The translations under genes were made by a program, and so were the position numbers. The notes under the pieces were generated by a model, which searched no databases, was not told where the DNA came from, and saw nothing but the letters and a program-made list of their open reading frames with translations. A DNA stretch of 64,000 bases from Enoplolaimus lenunculus. Lineage: Eukaryota; Nematoda; Enoplea; Enoplida; Thoracostomopsidae. Where the stretch lies: contig JASANG010001116.1 in NCBI GenBank assembly GCA_030248215.1, positions 1 to 64,000 of the forward strand. The letters are read 5' to 3'. Of the stretch, positions 24,067 to 34,800 are shown piece after piece; positions within the stretch are counted from its first letter, which is position 1, and each line of letters begins with the position of its first letter.

Positions 24067-25166
24067 TTAGACCAAAGTGGTCGGATGTTGCGTTGTTGCC
24101 GTGAAATTAGTCGCATTCAAACTCACTGTTGCCGTTCCCATAGCGAACATCAAAGTTTTGTTTTGTGTTGAATTTAGCATCATAGTATACATATTGAAAA
24201 GTCCAGTAGAATTAATATTGCTGTAAGTCGTATTTCCAACGCTGTTTATAATTGATGCCCCAGTTGTCACTGGATAAGCCCAGGTTAAATTTTGAACCGG
24301 TACAACTGTTGAGCTGAGGCCAGCCGAAATTCCAGTTGCCGTCATGAGTGGCATCCCTGTTACGTTGCTAGATGTTCCCTTCAGGGTTATGCTGGGAAAT
24401 CCGGTCGAGTTATTTAGGAACGACGCAATAGTGGTCCAGCCTGTGTTTGCTGAACTATTTCTTGAAGTCGGCGTTACACTCTGAGCCGATCCGTTAAGTC
24501 TACTGGGGGTTGTGGAATTTGGATTAGAGATGTTTGCAGGACCACGTTGAGTTGAAATGTTTTCAGTCGTCGTCGTGGTTGTGGTGGTGGTTGTTGTTGT
24601 TGTAGTAGTAGTTGTTGCTGCTGCTGGTGGTGGTGGTGTTGGTTGTGATGTTGATATTGATGTTGATGTTTTAGTTGTTGTTGTTGTTGTTGTTGTTCCT
24701 TTTGTTGCTACTGTACTTGTACTTCGACCAAGAGGTTCTTGTTTTTCCGTATTGGCCGTTGCTATTGTAGTTTGAGAAGATTGTGGAATTGCGGGTGGCG
24801 CTGTGTACGGCATCGGTTCGAGCGTTGTACGTCCTGCTGTTCCTTGCGATTGTGGTCTACTTCCGGATGTTGATATACTTTGTTGTGGCCTGTCAGTTGT
24901 TTGTTCCAGGTTCATGTTGGACGATGATGATGTGTCGCTTTGCCCATTTACGATGTTATCTTCTGGATAAGGGAGCTGCCGTCCGTCCATGCTAGCTTGC
25001 CGATTTAGCAACTCTTTTTCAGCTGTATTAAGCGGAACTCCCAAAGCAGTTTTCAGTACGGCTAATTTGAACGGGTTTGAAAGTAGACGTTGTCCTTCTG
25101 TTCCAATTATTTCGTTACGTCGCTTAATTAGATCTGCGAACAGGCTAGATGCTTTCCAGCCCAAAT
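24067..25166 (-). CDS. Terminal exon of a Thr/Ser-rich, mucin-like protein
   Basis: Family not recognised. The exon follows a TTTTTTCTAG acceptor (2 bases complete a codon) and encodes 366 codons to the stop. The first 75 residues are globular-looking and charged (KASSLFADLIKRRNEII, NPFKLAVLKTALGVPLNTAE). The rest is Ser/Thr/Pro/Asn-rich, with runs of Thr up to about 18 encoded by mixed ACA/ACC/ACG/ACT codons, TTTKTSTS, PPPP and many NxS/T sequons toward the C-terminus. This suggests a heavily O- and N-glycosylated extracellular or cuticle protein, which is inference. No membrane anchor or GPI-type tail stands out. Upstream exons were not found; minus-sense TTAGGC elements at 28026-31018 would fit introns of this gene. 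The poly-Val reading on the opposite strand is a shadow. Confidence 0.6.
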
Positions 25167-26372
25167 CTAGAAAAAATGTGTTGAATTTAAGTGGTATTTT
25201 TAAGCTAATAGTTATTTATTGTAGTGTAAACGCAACAAACTTAAATTCAATACCGTCAGCACTATGAGGTACAACTTCTTAAGTTTGTGGTTACAGAAGC
25301 TAGAAAAACTCAAATTCTTAAAAATCGCACGGAAGATAAGTCTGAATAAGTTAATTAAACTCAAGCCCCACGGTTTAAACATATGCTTAAACTTTCCGTT
25401 GGCTCAAAAATATCTCCGATCACTCAACACAAAGGAACAAGAAAAAACCCAGACACCAAATGTAGAACATAAAAATTACATCTTCTTTGAATCGTAAAAC
25501 TCTCTTGAAATCCACTCTGTGAATTCTAAAATTCAGTAGACCGTTTAAAACCCAAAAATAGCGCTATTTGACACGCCAAAACACTCGTAATGATCATACG
25601 AACCAACAACTTATCCTATATCTCGATAAAAGTACAAACTACGTAATCGTTAAATATTATTTGAAACTTAGGGGGCTCCTTGCCGAAGAAATTCTCGTAT
25701 GCACACTATGATTGTCCAATCGCCAAATTCAACCAACAGACTCATTGGTCTGATATAAAAATTCTCAAAATGGACTTAGCAATGAAGTTCGCACTCGAAT
25801 TTTTACAAAATTCCAAATTTACGCCAAAATTTAATAAAAACTCCACTCATGCTACATAAATTACCGTGCGTAACGGGCTCCAAATACTCCGATCTCAAAA
25901 GTAAAGTACAGATATCAAGCTTTAAACGTCCACGTCGTATGCAACTATAATTCCTCAAAAGCGATACGCTCTAAAATCCTTAACTCCACAATACAAAATG
26001 CGCTATAAGTCATCTCTCAGCAACTGGCTCCTGACTACCGCTGAGCCTCCATATACAGCCTCGCACTGTGCTTATATACCCCAGGCTTTAAAAGGTTACA
26101 CGATAATAGGAATGAATGTAAAAAGCTATGGAATTTTTACAGACTGTGCTCATTCCACTTACTTATTTCGTTTTGAAATTTTAACTATAACTAAAAATTT
26201 AGTGTTAAAAGCTATTTTGTCACCCTGCCTAAGTTTTCGGAATACTTTTGGAACTTTCAAAATAACTAAAAGCGCTAGATTTTTATGTTTTGACCCAAAT
26301 TGTTAAGTTTCAAAACAACATTTTCTACGATTCATTCATCGAAATCTACAAAAACCAAATGCTTTGACTTGT

Positions 26373-26796
26373 ACTGTATTGACCCGAATAAGAGGGGGTA
26401 ACAAGAGGGGCATCCCCATTTTGAGTCCCAATCAATAGCAGTCCGTATCCCTAATAAGAGTCCGTAAGCGAATAGAGTCAATAAACCCTCATTAGAGTCC
26501 ATAAATGTCAATTATATCTAATTCTCCAGGACCAAATAATTTGAGTTTAAAACTTTAAAGCTTACTTAAATTTTGAAAGTACATTCCTAAGTATAACCTT
26601 GCATTATCGCTCAAGCTTTTAATGCAAAGTAAAACCGTTTAAATCAACGGATAGTTGCAATACCGGATATCAGTACGAAAGGGTGGCGCAGGGCTGGTTC
26701 AAAATAAATAACAGTCCGTAACCGAATAACAAGGGGGGTACCCTCTGGAGAGGCCAAATAAATATCAGTCCCCCTCTTATTCGGGTCACTACAGTA
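26373..26796. mobile_element. TA-flanked DNA element (CTGTAGTGACCCGAATAAGA ends)
   Basis: Left CTGTATTGACCCGAATAAGA and right TCTTATTCGGGTCACTACAG, both flanked by TA. Non-coding. A reversed sister copy is at 39125-39572, and a lone right end at about 31290-31325. Confidence 0.7.
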
Positions 26797-27640
26797 CGAG
26801 TCTTTCGAGTGTCTTTCAATTCTGAGAATTACCGTGCTTTACATTTTTACAAAACGAGGGACTACTTGAGCATATTTCCATTAAAATTTTTTTCCGTGCG
26901 AAAATATTATAGAGGGGCACTGGATATCCGATTATCCGGATATGAAAATATCCGAAACGTATCCGAAAAGAATCGTATATCAGGATATCCGACATGCTAT
27001 TGTAATAATTTATATATTGCAATAATTTACATTCCTTCAGCATAAAAGTAGCTGGAGCTGACGGAAAATTCTGCATTCAAACATCACTCAATATATTGAA
27101 CCAAATTCATGTATAATTCCATGACTTAAAACTTTGATTTATTAAAACCTGCTAATATTAAAAAAAACTTCAATTTAGCTTGATATTTATCAGAATAACG
27201 ACTTCGTGTTTTAAAATTATCTCAAAATTAGCCCAGTGAAAAAATCGCAACGAATACACATTGTCAAGTACTAAATACATTACCTTTGCAAGAAATAAAA
27301 TCTACTTATATGCATATGCCAAGTCGCGTCGCAAAATTACATACTGGGAGTCATTTTAAACTTTGACCATTCTGAGAAGGCGGGCAATAGCGCATCCAAA
27401 GGTTGGTGGGTTGGCAGACGCACCCCGTCAGAAATTCCTTTATGATAAAATGCTAACGGTTTTTCAATTTTACCCCTCAGAAGCTTTTTCGTGATAGCAT
27501 AACAAGGTCTCCTACTCCTCTACCTTGTAATGTTCTCCCTCAGAAAGTTATGTTGTAAAAAATTGCTATCCCTGTCAGAAATTTCTGGATCAGCCGGTAA
27601 AGCAGGGCACCACTAAAAGTAAACCTACTGTTTGTACGAT

Positions 27641-28032
27641 TTAGCGTAAGTATATTTTAATGTGGTTTTTTCTTCTTGAAACGCAAAGCCGCCAAGAATT
27701 GCCAGAAATCCCTAGTGAAACGCTATTAAGCACATCTTCTCGGTTAAAGATTGTTCGTAATTTTTTCAATCCAACTTCAAAATGCCGGAACTTATAATCT
27801 GCTTCTATTTTTAAGCTGATATTTGTCACTGCAAATTTTTGACTCAAAGCATTTTACTTTGTTTCCATGTTCCGAATATATTTCTTGGTTTGTATGCCAA
27901 AATGTTTTCTGCAAGGTTTAAAAGTTTTTTCTGACAGCTATCAGACAACATAAACCCGCGAATGATAAAACTTAAAATGTCTTTATTAAAAACCCACCTA
28001 CATTCAGATTGGCCATCGAAACAGTGACCCAT
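27641..28032 (-). other. Two overlapping open frames of unknown nature
   Basis: 28032-27844 reads GFMLSDSCQKKLLNLAENIL and similar. 27847-27641, in another frame, reads NISLKIEADYKFRHFEVGLK and similar. Both look protein-like in composition. Together they suggest either a decayed gene or two exons, but I could not identify a family and the junction offers only an intron too short to be real. The upstream edge abuts a TTAGGC-core element. Confidence 0.25.
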
Positions 28033-28295
28033 GTATAGAACAGCGCCGGGTTGTTTTCCGGCAGAGCTGTAATAGAGTCAGTTTAAGTTTTAGACTACCT
28101 TTTTTGCTTAAGCTTAGGCTTAGGCTTAGGCTTGGAAATTTTACGTTTTAGACTAACTTTTTGGCTTAAGCTTAGACTTAGGCTTAGGCTTGGAAATAGG
28201 CTCATCCTTACTCTTAGGCTTACGCTTAGGTTTAGGCTTAGGCTTAGGCTTATGCTTATATATGCCACAGTTCCGTGCCTGTTCTATATATTGGC
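28026..28295 (-). repeat. TTAGGC-core element, minus sense
   Basis: CCATGTATAGAACAG at the left and CTGTTCTATATATTGGCC at the right. The core is TTAGGCTTAGGC-type repeats, partly duplicated inside. Confidence 0.6.
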
Positions 28296-28396
28296 CAAAG
28301 GTTATCCAAGAAATTACCACTGAACACTTGGGAGACTTTCAAAATCTACTCATGCAATGCAAAAACAGCGAACGTTTCAGCAGTATTTCTAAAACT

Positions 28397-28553
28397 GGTC
28401 AATGTAACATATTGGCCGGAACGTTTTTCTGTCGGACTGTAATAGAGTATGAAGCTTAAAAGTTTTAGACAAATGTTTTGCTTCGGATTAGGCTTTTAGG
28501 TGCAAGGTTATTCATACATTAAGGCTTCCGCCCTTGTTCTTTACATTGGCCTC
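28397..28553 (-). repeat. TTAGGC-core element, minus sense, degraded
   Basis: GTCAATGTAACATATTGGCC, ACGTTTTTCTGTCGGACTGT, then a short core and TTGTTCTTTACATTGGCC. Lies about 100 bases from the preceding copy. Confidence 0.5.
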
Positions 28554-29013
28554 AACCAGTTATAGCTAAATGATATTTCAACTTGCAACGCGCTTTTAGA
28601 ACAACTACCAGGGATCTTGTAGTAACATAAAATAGTAACGTTTTCAACGACCATTGCGACAGCCCTGCCTTAATCCGTGAAAAAGCCCACAACTTAACCA
28701 CCATCGAATGTGGACTGGTTCGTTCCCAAGGTGGAGCGTTAATATTTTTCTGATCAAATCAAAAATTGTCCGGTATCAATGAATCGATTTTCAGTACTCG
28801 TGGTGGCACAAACTTTTGGTAAATTTAGTTAATTAGCATAATCCAGCTGGATATGCTGGACGAATTTATATTATGGATGGTGGAACGAGAATAAAATATC
28901 GCTACTGCAGCATAAGCTACAGAGGTCGTCATACAGATTGCCAGGACGATAATAAACAGGCACAGAACAAATCAATGAACAAAATTATGCCTGTACTATA
29001 AGAATGTGTGAAC

Positions 29014-29315
29014 CAAGGCGCAACCGGAAGGGAATAATACCGGAGCCGAAGGTCAGCAAAGTTTGCCGGCGCAGGAGGTGCGGCGAAATTATGTAGTTAA
29101 AATGATGTTTAATATGCTAGTTTTAGCATTAATATATTAAGGTGTTGTTAAATCTTTTGGTCTGTGACGCTTAGTTTTTACGCGGCAATTTTTTTGTCAA
29201 ATTGTTTCGAAAGTTGAAACGTATACCGCATCAAACAAATTTAGTTTTGTAAAACTATCGGACCTGGAGTTTGGTTTTCTATCAAAGCCGGAGGCAGACC
29301 TCCGGTTGTTCCCTG
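29014..29315. mobile_element. CCGG-rich hAT-like MITE
   Basis: CAAGGCGCAACCGGA at the left and TCCGGTTGTTCCCTG at the right. The flanks GTGTGAAC and TTGTGAGC agree at 6 of 8 positions, consistent with an old 8-bp duplication. Confidence 0.55.
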
Positions 29316-30318
29316 TTGTGAGCTAAAATGAACCTCGTGCTGTACAGGTTGGCAACATGTACTGAGTCATGGTTTAACCGGAGGTATGCATCTGGCTTCG
29401 ACATAAAACTGACCCCCGACTGTCGCTCCGGCAGAATTTCAGCCTGAGTTTATGGCAATTTCTGTACCGAGTCACCTCCGGCGTTGACATTTTCGTTTAG
29501 GCTCCAGTATTTTTCACCTTCAGTTTCACCCTGCTAAGAGTACTTATGATTGCTATAAGAAGTACAAATTTTATATTTTACCTCTGTTCGATGTCCGCAG
29601 TGTTTGTTGGTAATTTTCGAGGTTCAATTTAGCGGTATTGTTTACTTTAAAAGATTCCTGAAACAAAATTAAAATGTATATTTACCGTTGCATAGAAATG
29701 AAAATTTGTTAGATCAATTTTGAATATACAGTTCTTCAAAATATTAACGGAAAATAAAAAACAAAATTGGTAGCAAGCACCAGTCCATGGGTCATGATGT
29801 ACGGTGGTAAAATGAGCATCTGGCCTAAGTACCTTGACAATATACTTGGTGGGCCAATTGGAATTTGGACCCCTGAACAAAATGAAAAAAACCCGTAGTT
29901 ATGATTATTTTGTAAAATTTCCACTGTTGATAATACGGTTTGTATCAAGATGTCACGAGCACTGACCAAACGCATATATTATAGATGTTCGAGGGCCGGG
30001 AATTTTATCGGGGCCGGAGCCGGGGCGCAAGTATGTACTTCGGAGTACGATACCGTTTTTTATATCGCGTAACATGATGTTCTGCCTAAGCATGCGTAGA
30101 AAAAGTTAATACGTACTGCAGTGGGCGTTGCAGTGTTAGTTTGCACAGCAGTAATGCTTTGCTATATGGTGAAGCCGTTTTAAATCATTTTCATTTAGCA
30201 TTCGAACAGATACATAGCTAAGAGCCTGTGCTGCTATTAAAGTTTGAGTAAATTTGTACTTCACTCAATTATGTGGTTGCTTTACCCTGCAGTTTAACAT
30301 TACAATGTGTACTACTAT

Positions 30319-30564
30319 TACTGTAAATTCCAATGAGTTGATTAATCAACTCAGCTGGAGAGTTATTTCTGAGTTTAACAGTAACCTTCATCTCACTCTG
30401 AGTTGAATTAATTCTCGATCTAAGTTCAGTTGATTCCGGGTAAGTCGAATAATTAAATCAGAGTGAGCTTTACTGACTCAGGACTGTAAGTTATGAAAAT
30501 CCTAACTCAGATCGAGTGATTCAACTCATTCTAAGTCAAAATCAACTTACTGGGATTTACAGTG
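30319..30564. mobile_element. ACTCAG-family MITE
   Basis: CTGTAAATTCCAATGAGTTG at the left and TACTGGGATTTACAGT at the right, with mirrored AACTCA/TGAGTT units between. Same family as 4843-5100. Confidence 0.6.
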
Positions 30565-30822
30565 GATCTTTGAACCATAGGAAATTGGTATTAAATCCCA
30601 AATGTTTATGGTCTTTCTTCCAACTCACCGAAAGCTTTATTAGAAGAATCAATATAATTATCAGCCCAATCGATGAATGCATTTTGCTACTTAAATATTA
30701 CAACTTGGCGCAGATAATGTAATCTTAGGTAAAATATTACCGTCAAATGTTTGAAACTCAATCAATATCTAATATTAATTTTTTTTCACCATCTGAAAGA
30801 GTATTTGAAAATTGTTGACCCA

Positions 30823-31018
30823 TGTATAAAACAGGGCTGGATCGATCTCCCGCGGTGCTCTAATAGAGTCAGTTTAAGCTTTAGACTAACTGTTTTGCTT
30901 AGGCTTAGGCTTGGGCATAGGCTTAGGAATAGACTCATCCTTACGCTTAGGCTTACGCTTAGGCTTCGGAATATGCTTATAAGCACTACTCTTCTAACCC
31001 TGTTCTATACATGGGCTA
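30823..31018 (-). repeat. TTAGGC-core element, minus sense
   Basis: GACCCATGTATAAAACAGGG at the left, TCTAATAGAGTCAG, a core of TTACGCTTAGGC repeats, and TGTTCTATACATGGGC at the right. Confidence 0.6.
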
Positions 31019-31344
31019 AATTGTTTAACTACACAAAAAAGTATTTCTGCATTTATTCACAAAAGTATTGTAAGCGAGAAAACTGAAATGTTTTTCTGAA
31101 ATTTAAAACAATTTTTCTCCAAAAATAGCTGTAAATGGTTATTTATACATTTTTAGTGCAATAACTTTCACCATATAAATAAAATAGAAATATTTTTCAA
31201 GTGCACCATCCTTGCATATTTCTTATTATAAATGTAAAAAATTGCTTAATTTATAGACTCCTATTGATTCAACCTCAAAACAACAGACCTCGGCCTCTTA
31301 TCTTCCTCTTATTCGGCTCACTATAGTAGCTCACCGTTTTACTT

Positions 31345-31828
31345 ATGCGGGGTTCACGTAACCAATTGTGTGTTTGGTACCTGTTTTGTCACTATGTCCA
31401 CAGCGGTTCGCACTAAATTTTTTGTTACTCTTATGGATACCAACAAAAAATAATGACCTAATCATATGGGTAGAGTGTAGATGTCTGCTCGTAGCCCATA
31501 TAGATGCCCACATAATGCACTCTCATAGTTGCACCTTAAAACGGCTCAGTACAGTGAGTTTTGTTTTACAAGTCTGATTTAGTCTTTTTTTACAACATCT
31601 TTCGAAAAAATCGAAAAAATTACGCTAGCTATAAATATTGTGAAAACAATCGCAAGGTACCCATATGGGTAACAAACCGAAGACTAGTTACCCATAGCTA
31701 CAAACGTATGGTACCTATATGGGCAGTAGCTAGCTAACAACCGATTCATATAGGTTGTTTCTACCTCTTGCTATGGGTAGGTGACAAAACAGGTACCAAG
31801 CGCACAATTGGTAACGTGAACCCCGCAT
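31345..31828. mobile_element. 484-bp element with about 49-bp inverted ends
   Basis: ATGCGGGGTTCACGTAACCA at the left continues through TTGTGTGTTTGGTACCTG. The right end is its complement over about 49 bases with few mismatches. The first 15 bases match the 12912-13619 element. The interior has palindromic TACCCATATGGGTA-type motifs. Confidence 0.7.
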
Positions 31829-31863
31829 TAATCATAAGCTTTCAAAGCTAATAAAATGCAGCT

Positions 31864-34800
31864 TTATTTTGATTGGTTGTTCGCAATTTTTTCAGCTAAC
31901 ACTTCATCAATAACAAAATCAGTTTCAGTCATCGGAATTGTGTCAACTATTTGTTCATTCAACGCAAGTCCTATTGTTTTCGGAGTGCACCCAAATTGTC
32001 GACTGTATTCGTTTAAATATCGATCATAAAATCCTCCGCCGTGCCCTAAGCGATGGCCGTTGATTGTAAATGCGACTCCAGGCATTAGCATCAGCTCCAA
32101 CGAGCCTACAAAGAGCATTCTAATATTTGTTTCGTTGAAATCTTCAAAACTATTCTAATTCTACATATTACATTCAGAGTGGGACGTGGGTAAGGATTTT
32201 TTACCCGGACCCTGTGCTTTACCTACACAAACCAGCATTTTTTTACCCGCGGGTAAACCTGCGCAACTAAGATCTACCCACGACCCGCCCTTTTACCCAC
32301 ACCTGAAGTCAAACCAGTATTTTAAAGATCGCTGGTGATTTGCGCGTTAATGACGTTTTGCGATATACATTCAATGAATTTTACAAATGAAATTTTACTA
32401 GAAACAGCAAAATTTCAAACGCAGTTAAATAAAGCACAGACAGCACCTGACCAGAAATAAAACAAGCAATAGCGTAGGTTTCCACCTTAAAGCTTTAAAG
32501 TTTACCGCGGGGGGTAAAAACTATGAATTTTTTACCCGCGTGACAAAAATCGTTACCCGCCGGTATACCAGCACCTGAAATTGTTTACCCGACCCGCGTT
32601 GACTAGCGGGTAATGTCCCAATCAGATGACAATTAGAGTGCCAGCGGAATTCACGTCCCGGCAATTTTATTAAATTCCGATTCCAGTAAATTGTAATTCC
32701 GCTCGCACCCTGATTGCAATATATGATATTCAAATACAGAATACATACTTCGTCATTCGCTTACAAACCGAACCACCAAAGTTTGAGAGGGTACGCTGCA
32801 CGTTCCCTACCTCAAGCTCGCAGCGTACGGTATACGCGAACAGGAATTGTATTTAAATTAAACTCAAACAGCTGATTAATATAGTTTAATATTTGAAACT
32901 CAATCTAAAAACAATAATTAAACAAAACTACAGCAAAAACTTGACACCACTACGAAGACAACAGATTAATAGTCTGACAAAACCAGAAACTATTATTAAC
33001 CTTTCGTTTCGATAACAAGTTTAATATTTAAATTAATACTCAAGGATGCATTTTCTAAAAAAGAACATGAGTTTCCCTTAGTGACTTAAAGCTGGTTATG
33101 TAAGAAGTGATAGTTTACACAACCTAATGGAGTTTGTCTCGACAAACCTACAAGTTAATTTACGTATATGGTTTAGTTTGACGTTGATACAAATTCTACA
33201 TTATATAGATCATTAATATTACTAGTCAATGTGGTTGCAATATTTGCAACAGACGCAAACATATTTACCGCAAAAATGCAGGAGTGCAACTTTTAAAATC
33301 TTAAAAAAACCATACATAAACAAAAGATATACAATCACTAAAATTATATATTAGACAAAACTTAGTCAGACATTTAATTTGCATACGATTATAAAAATCA
33401 GCTGGAACGTTGCTCAAAATACGCTTGTGACGAGGCGTTTCAGGTTTAATTATATAGATAACATGTTTCAGTAAAAATACGTACTCAAAATTTCACCGAA
33501 AAGTGGGCTTCTTGTTGTCTTGCCAGAAAATATCAAATTTATCAAAAAATTTACATGGCTAAAATATTATCCAAAAATCTGAGTGTGCAATTTTTGAAAA
33601 TTTGTAATTACAAAATTTTGCAAAAATTGCCGTCAGTGTTAATTTATTCGGGTATGTCCAGTGAGCCTAAACTTAACCTTAATAATCCTGAACCAAAGAC
33701 TCTCGGTCTCTAAGTCTCATAGTCTTCCTCATGGGCCCAATACACTCACCTTTGGTCATAACGTTTTCACGCGTATCATCGTCAAGCGCTGGTTGCTTAA
33801 TGTGCCACATCGTTTCAGGAAGCGAATTGTAATCTGACATCGAATTCAATTTCAACATTTCCATCGTCCGACACCCTTTCTTAAACCTGAAATATCGATT
33901 ATCATTTCAGTTAAGTGTCCAAATCAATACACTCAACCATTTGTTTAGCCAGGCTGCTATTTATTGGTATCGTAACTTGAATTTGCCGATTTAAATATTA
34001 GCTGAACTCAAGATTAAGACAAAATTTTGACCAGATAAACAAAAATGTTTTGTCATGTATAGATTTGACAATTTACTTCCGTTAGGAAACGCCAAATAAC
34101 GTATTTATCTCGACACGTTTAGTCAGCGATGATTCGATGAATACAAATATTTGTTTAGTCATCAAGTAGCCCGATATATCCTATCACCAGTGACAGATTA
34201 ATAATTTTTCGCTGGGGAATCCGACCCCCTCCCCCCCGAGGGCACCTCCCACAAAAATAACCATGACTGCAAAAGTGGCAAATATGTTATTTAGTCAAAT
34301 AGCCCTACACGTATGCTATTACAAGTACCGGATCCATAATGTCGCGGCTGGGAATCCGACTCCCTTGAGAACCCCACCCACGATGACACCTCCCACGAAA
34401 ATGACCATGTCTTCAAAAGTTGCCGATGTTGAACCGACCTGATAAACTCGCCTCTATAATTTACTATTTTCCGGGTGCAGCCCAAATAGTTTGTCGGTGT
34501 TTTGGCTATAGTGTTGAAAACTGATCTTGAACTATGGCCACCCTAGAAAATTTTCAACCTTGAGATTACTTAGACTTATTAGTATTTAGGATAGTTTTCG
34601 TAGAAATCTTTCGTTTCGAGTATTTGCGTTCGTCCGGGGGAATAGAAAAAATTCATGGCGTGGCAATCAAGTGCTCAACAGAGGCAAAATAGCGAGAAAA
34701 AACAAACGAGCGAAGCGACATAGAAGCCGGATTCAATTTTAGCTTCAAGTTCCACTGCAAAACTTTGACTTTATGAAGGTCTATCGGCGGTATCCGATAC

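Larger units (their letters stand above)
25167..31863. other. No confident exon; elements only
   Basis: Either intergenic or upstream introns of the mucin-like gene. It holds a TA-flanked element (26373-26796), a pair of minus-strand open frames (27641-28032), TTAGGC-core elements (28026-28295, 28397-28553, 30823-31018), a hAT-like MITE (29014-29315), an ACTCAG MITE (30319-30564) and a 484-bp inverted-repeat element (31345-31828). 25167-26370 is plain AT-rich sequence in which I see nothing. Confidence 0.45.

Noticed and set aside
24557-24775. Plus-strand frame with long valine runs
   Set aside because: It is the complement of the Thr-run coding sequence of the minus-strand exon.
29833-29872. 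Small minus-strand exon (GPNSNWPTKYIVK)
   Set aside because: Good acceptor and donor but only 40 bases and no partners; probably chance.
30786-30986. Leu/Ser-rich frame (also 28132-28323, 6937-7131)
   Set aside because: Translations of TTAGGC-type repeats, not genes.
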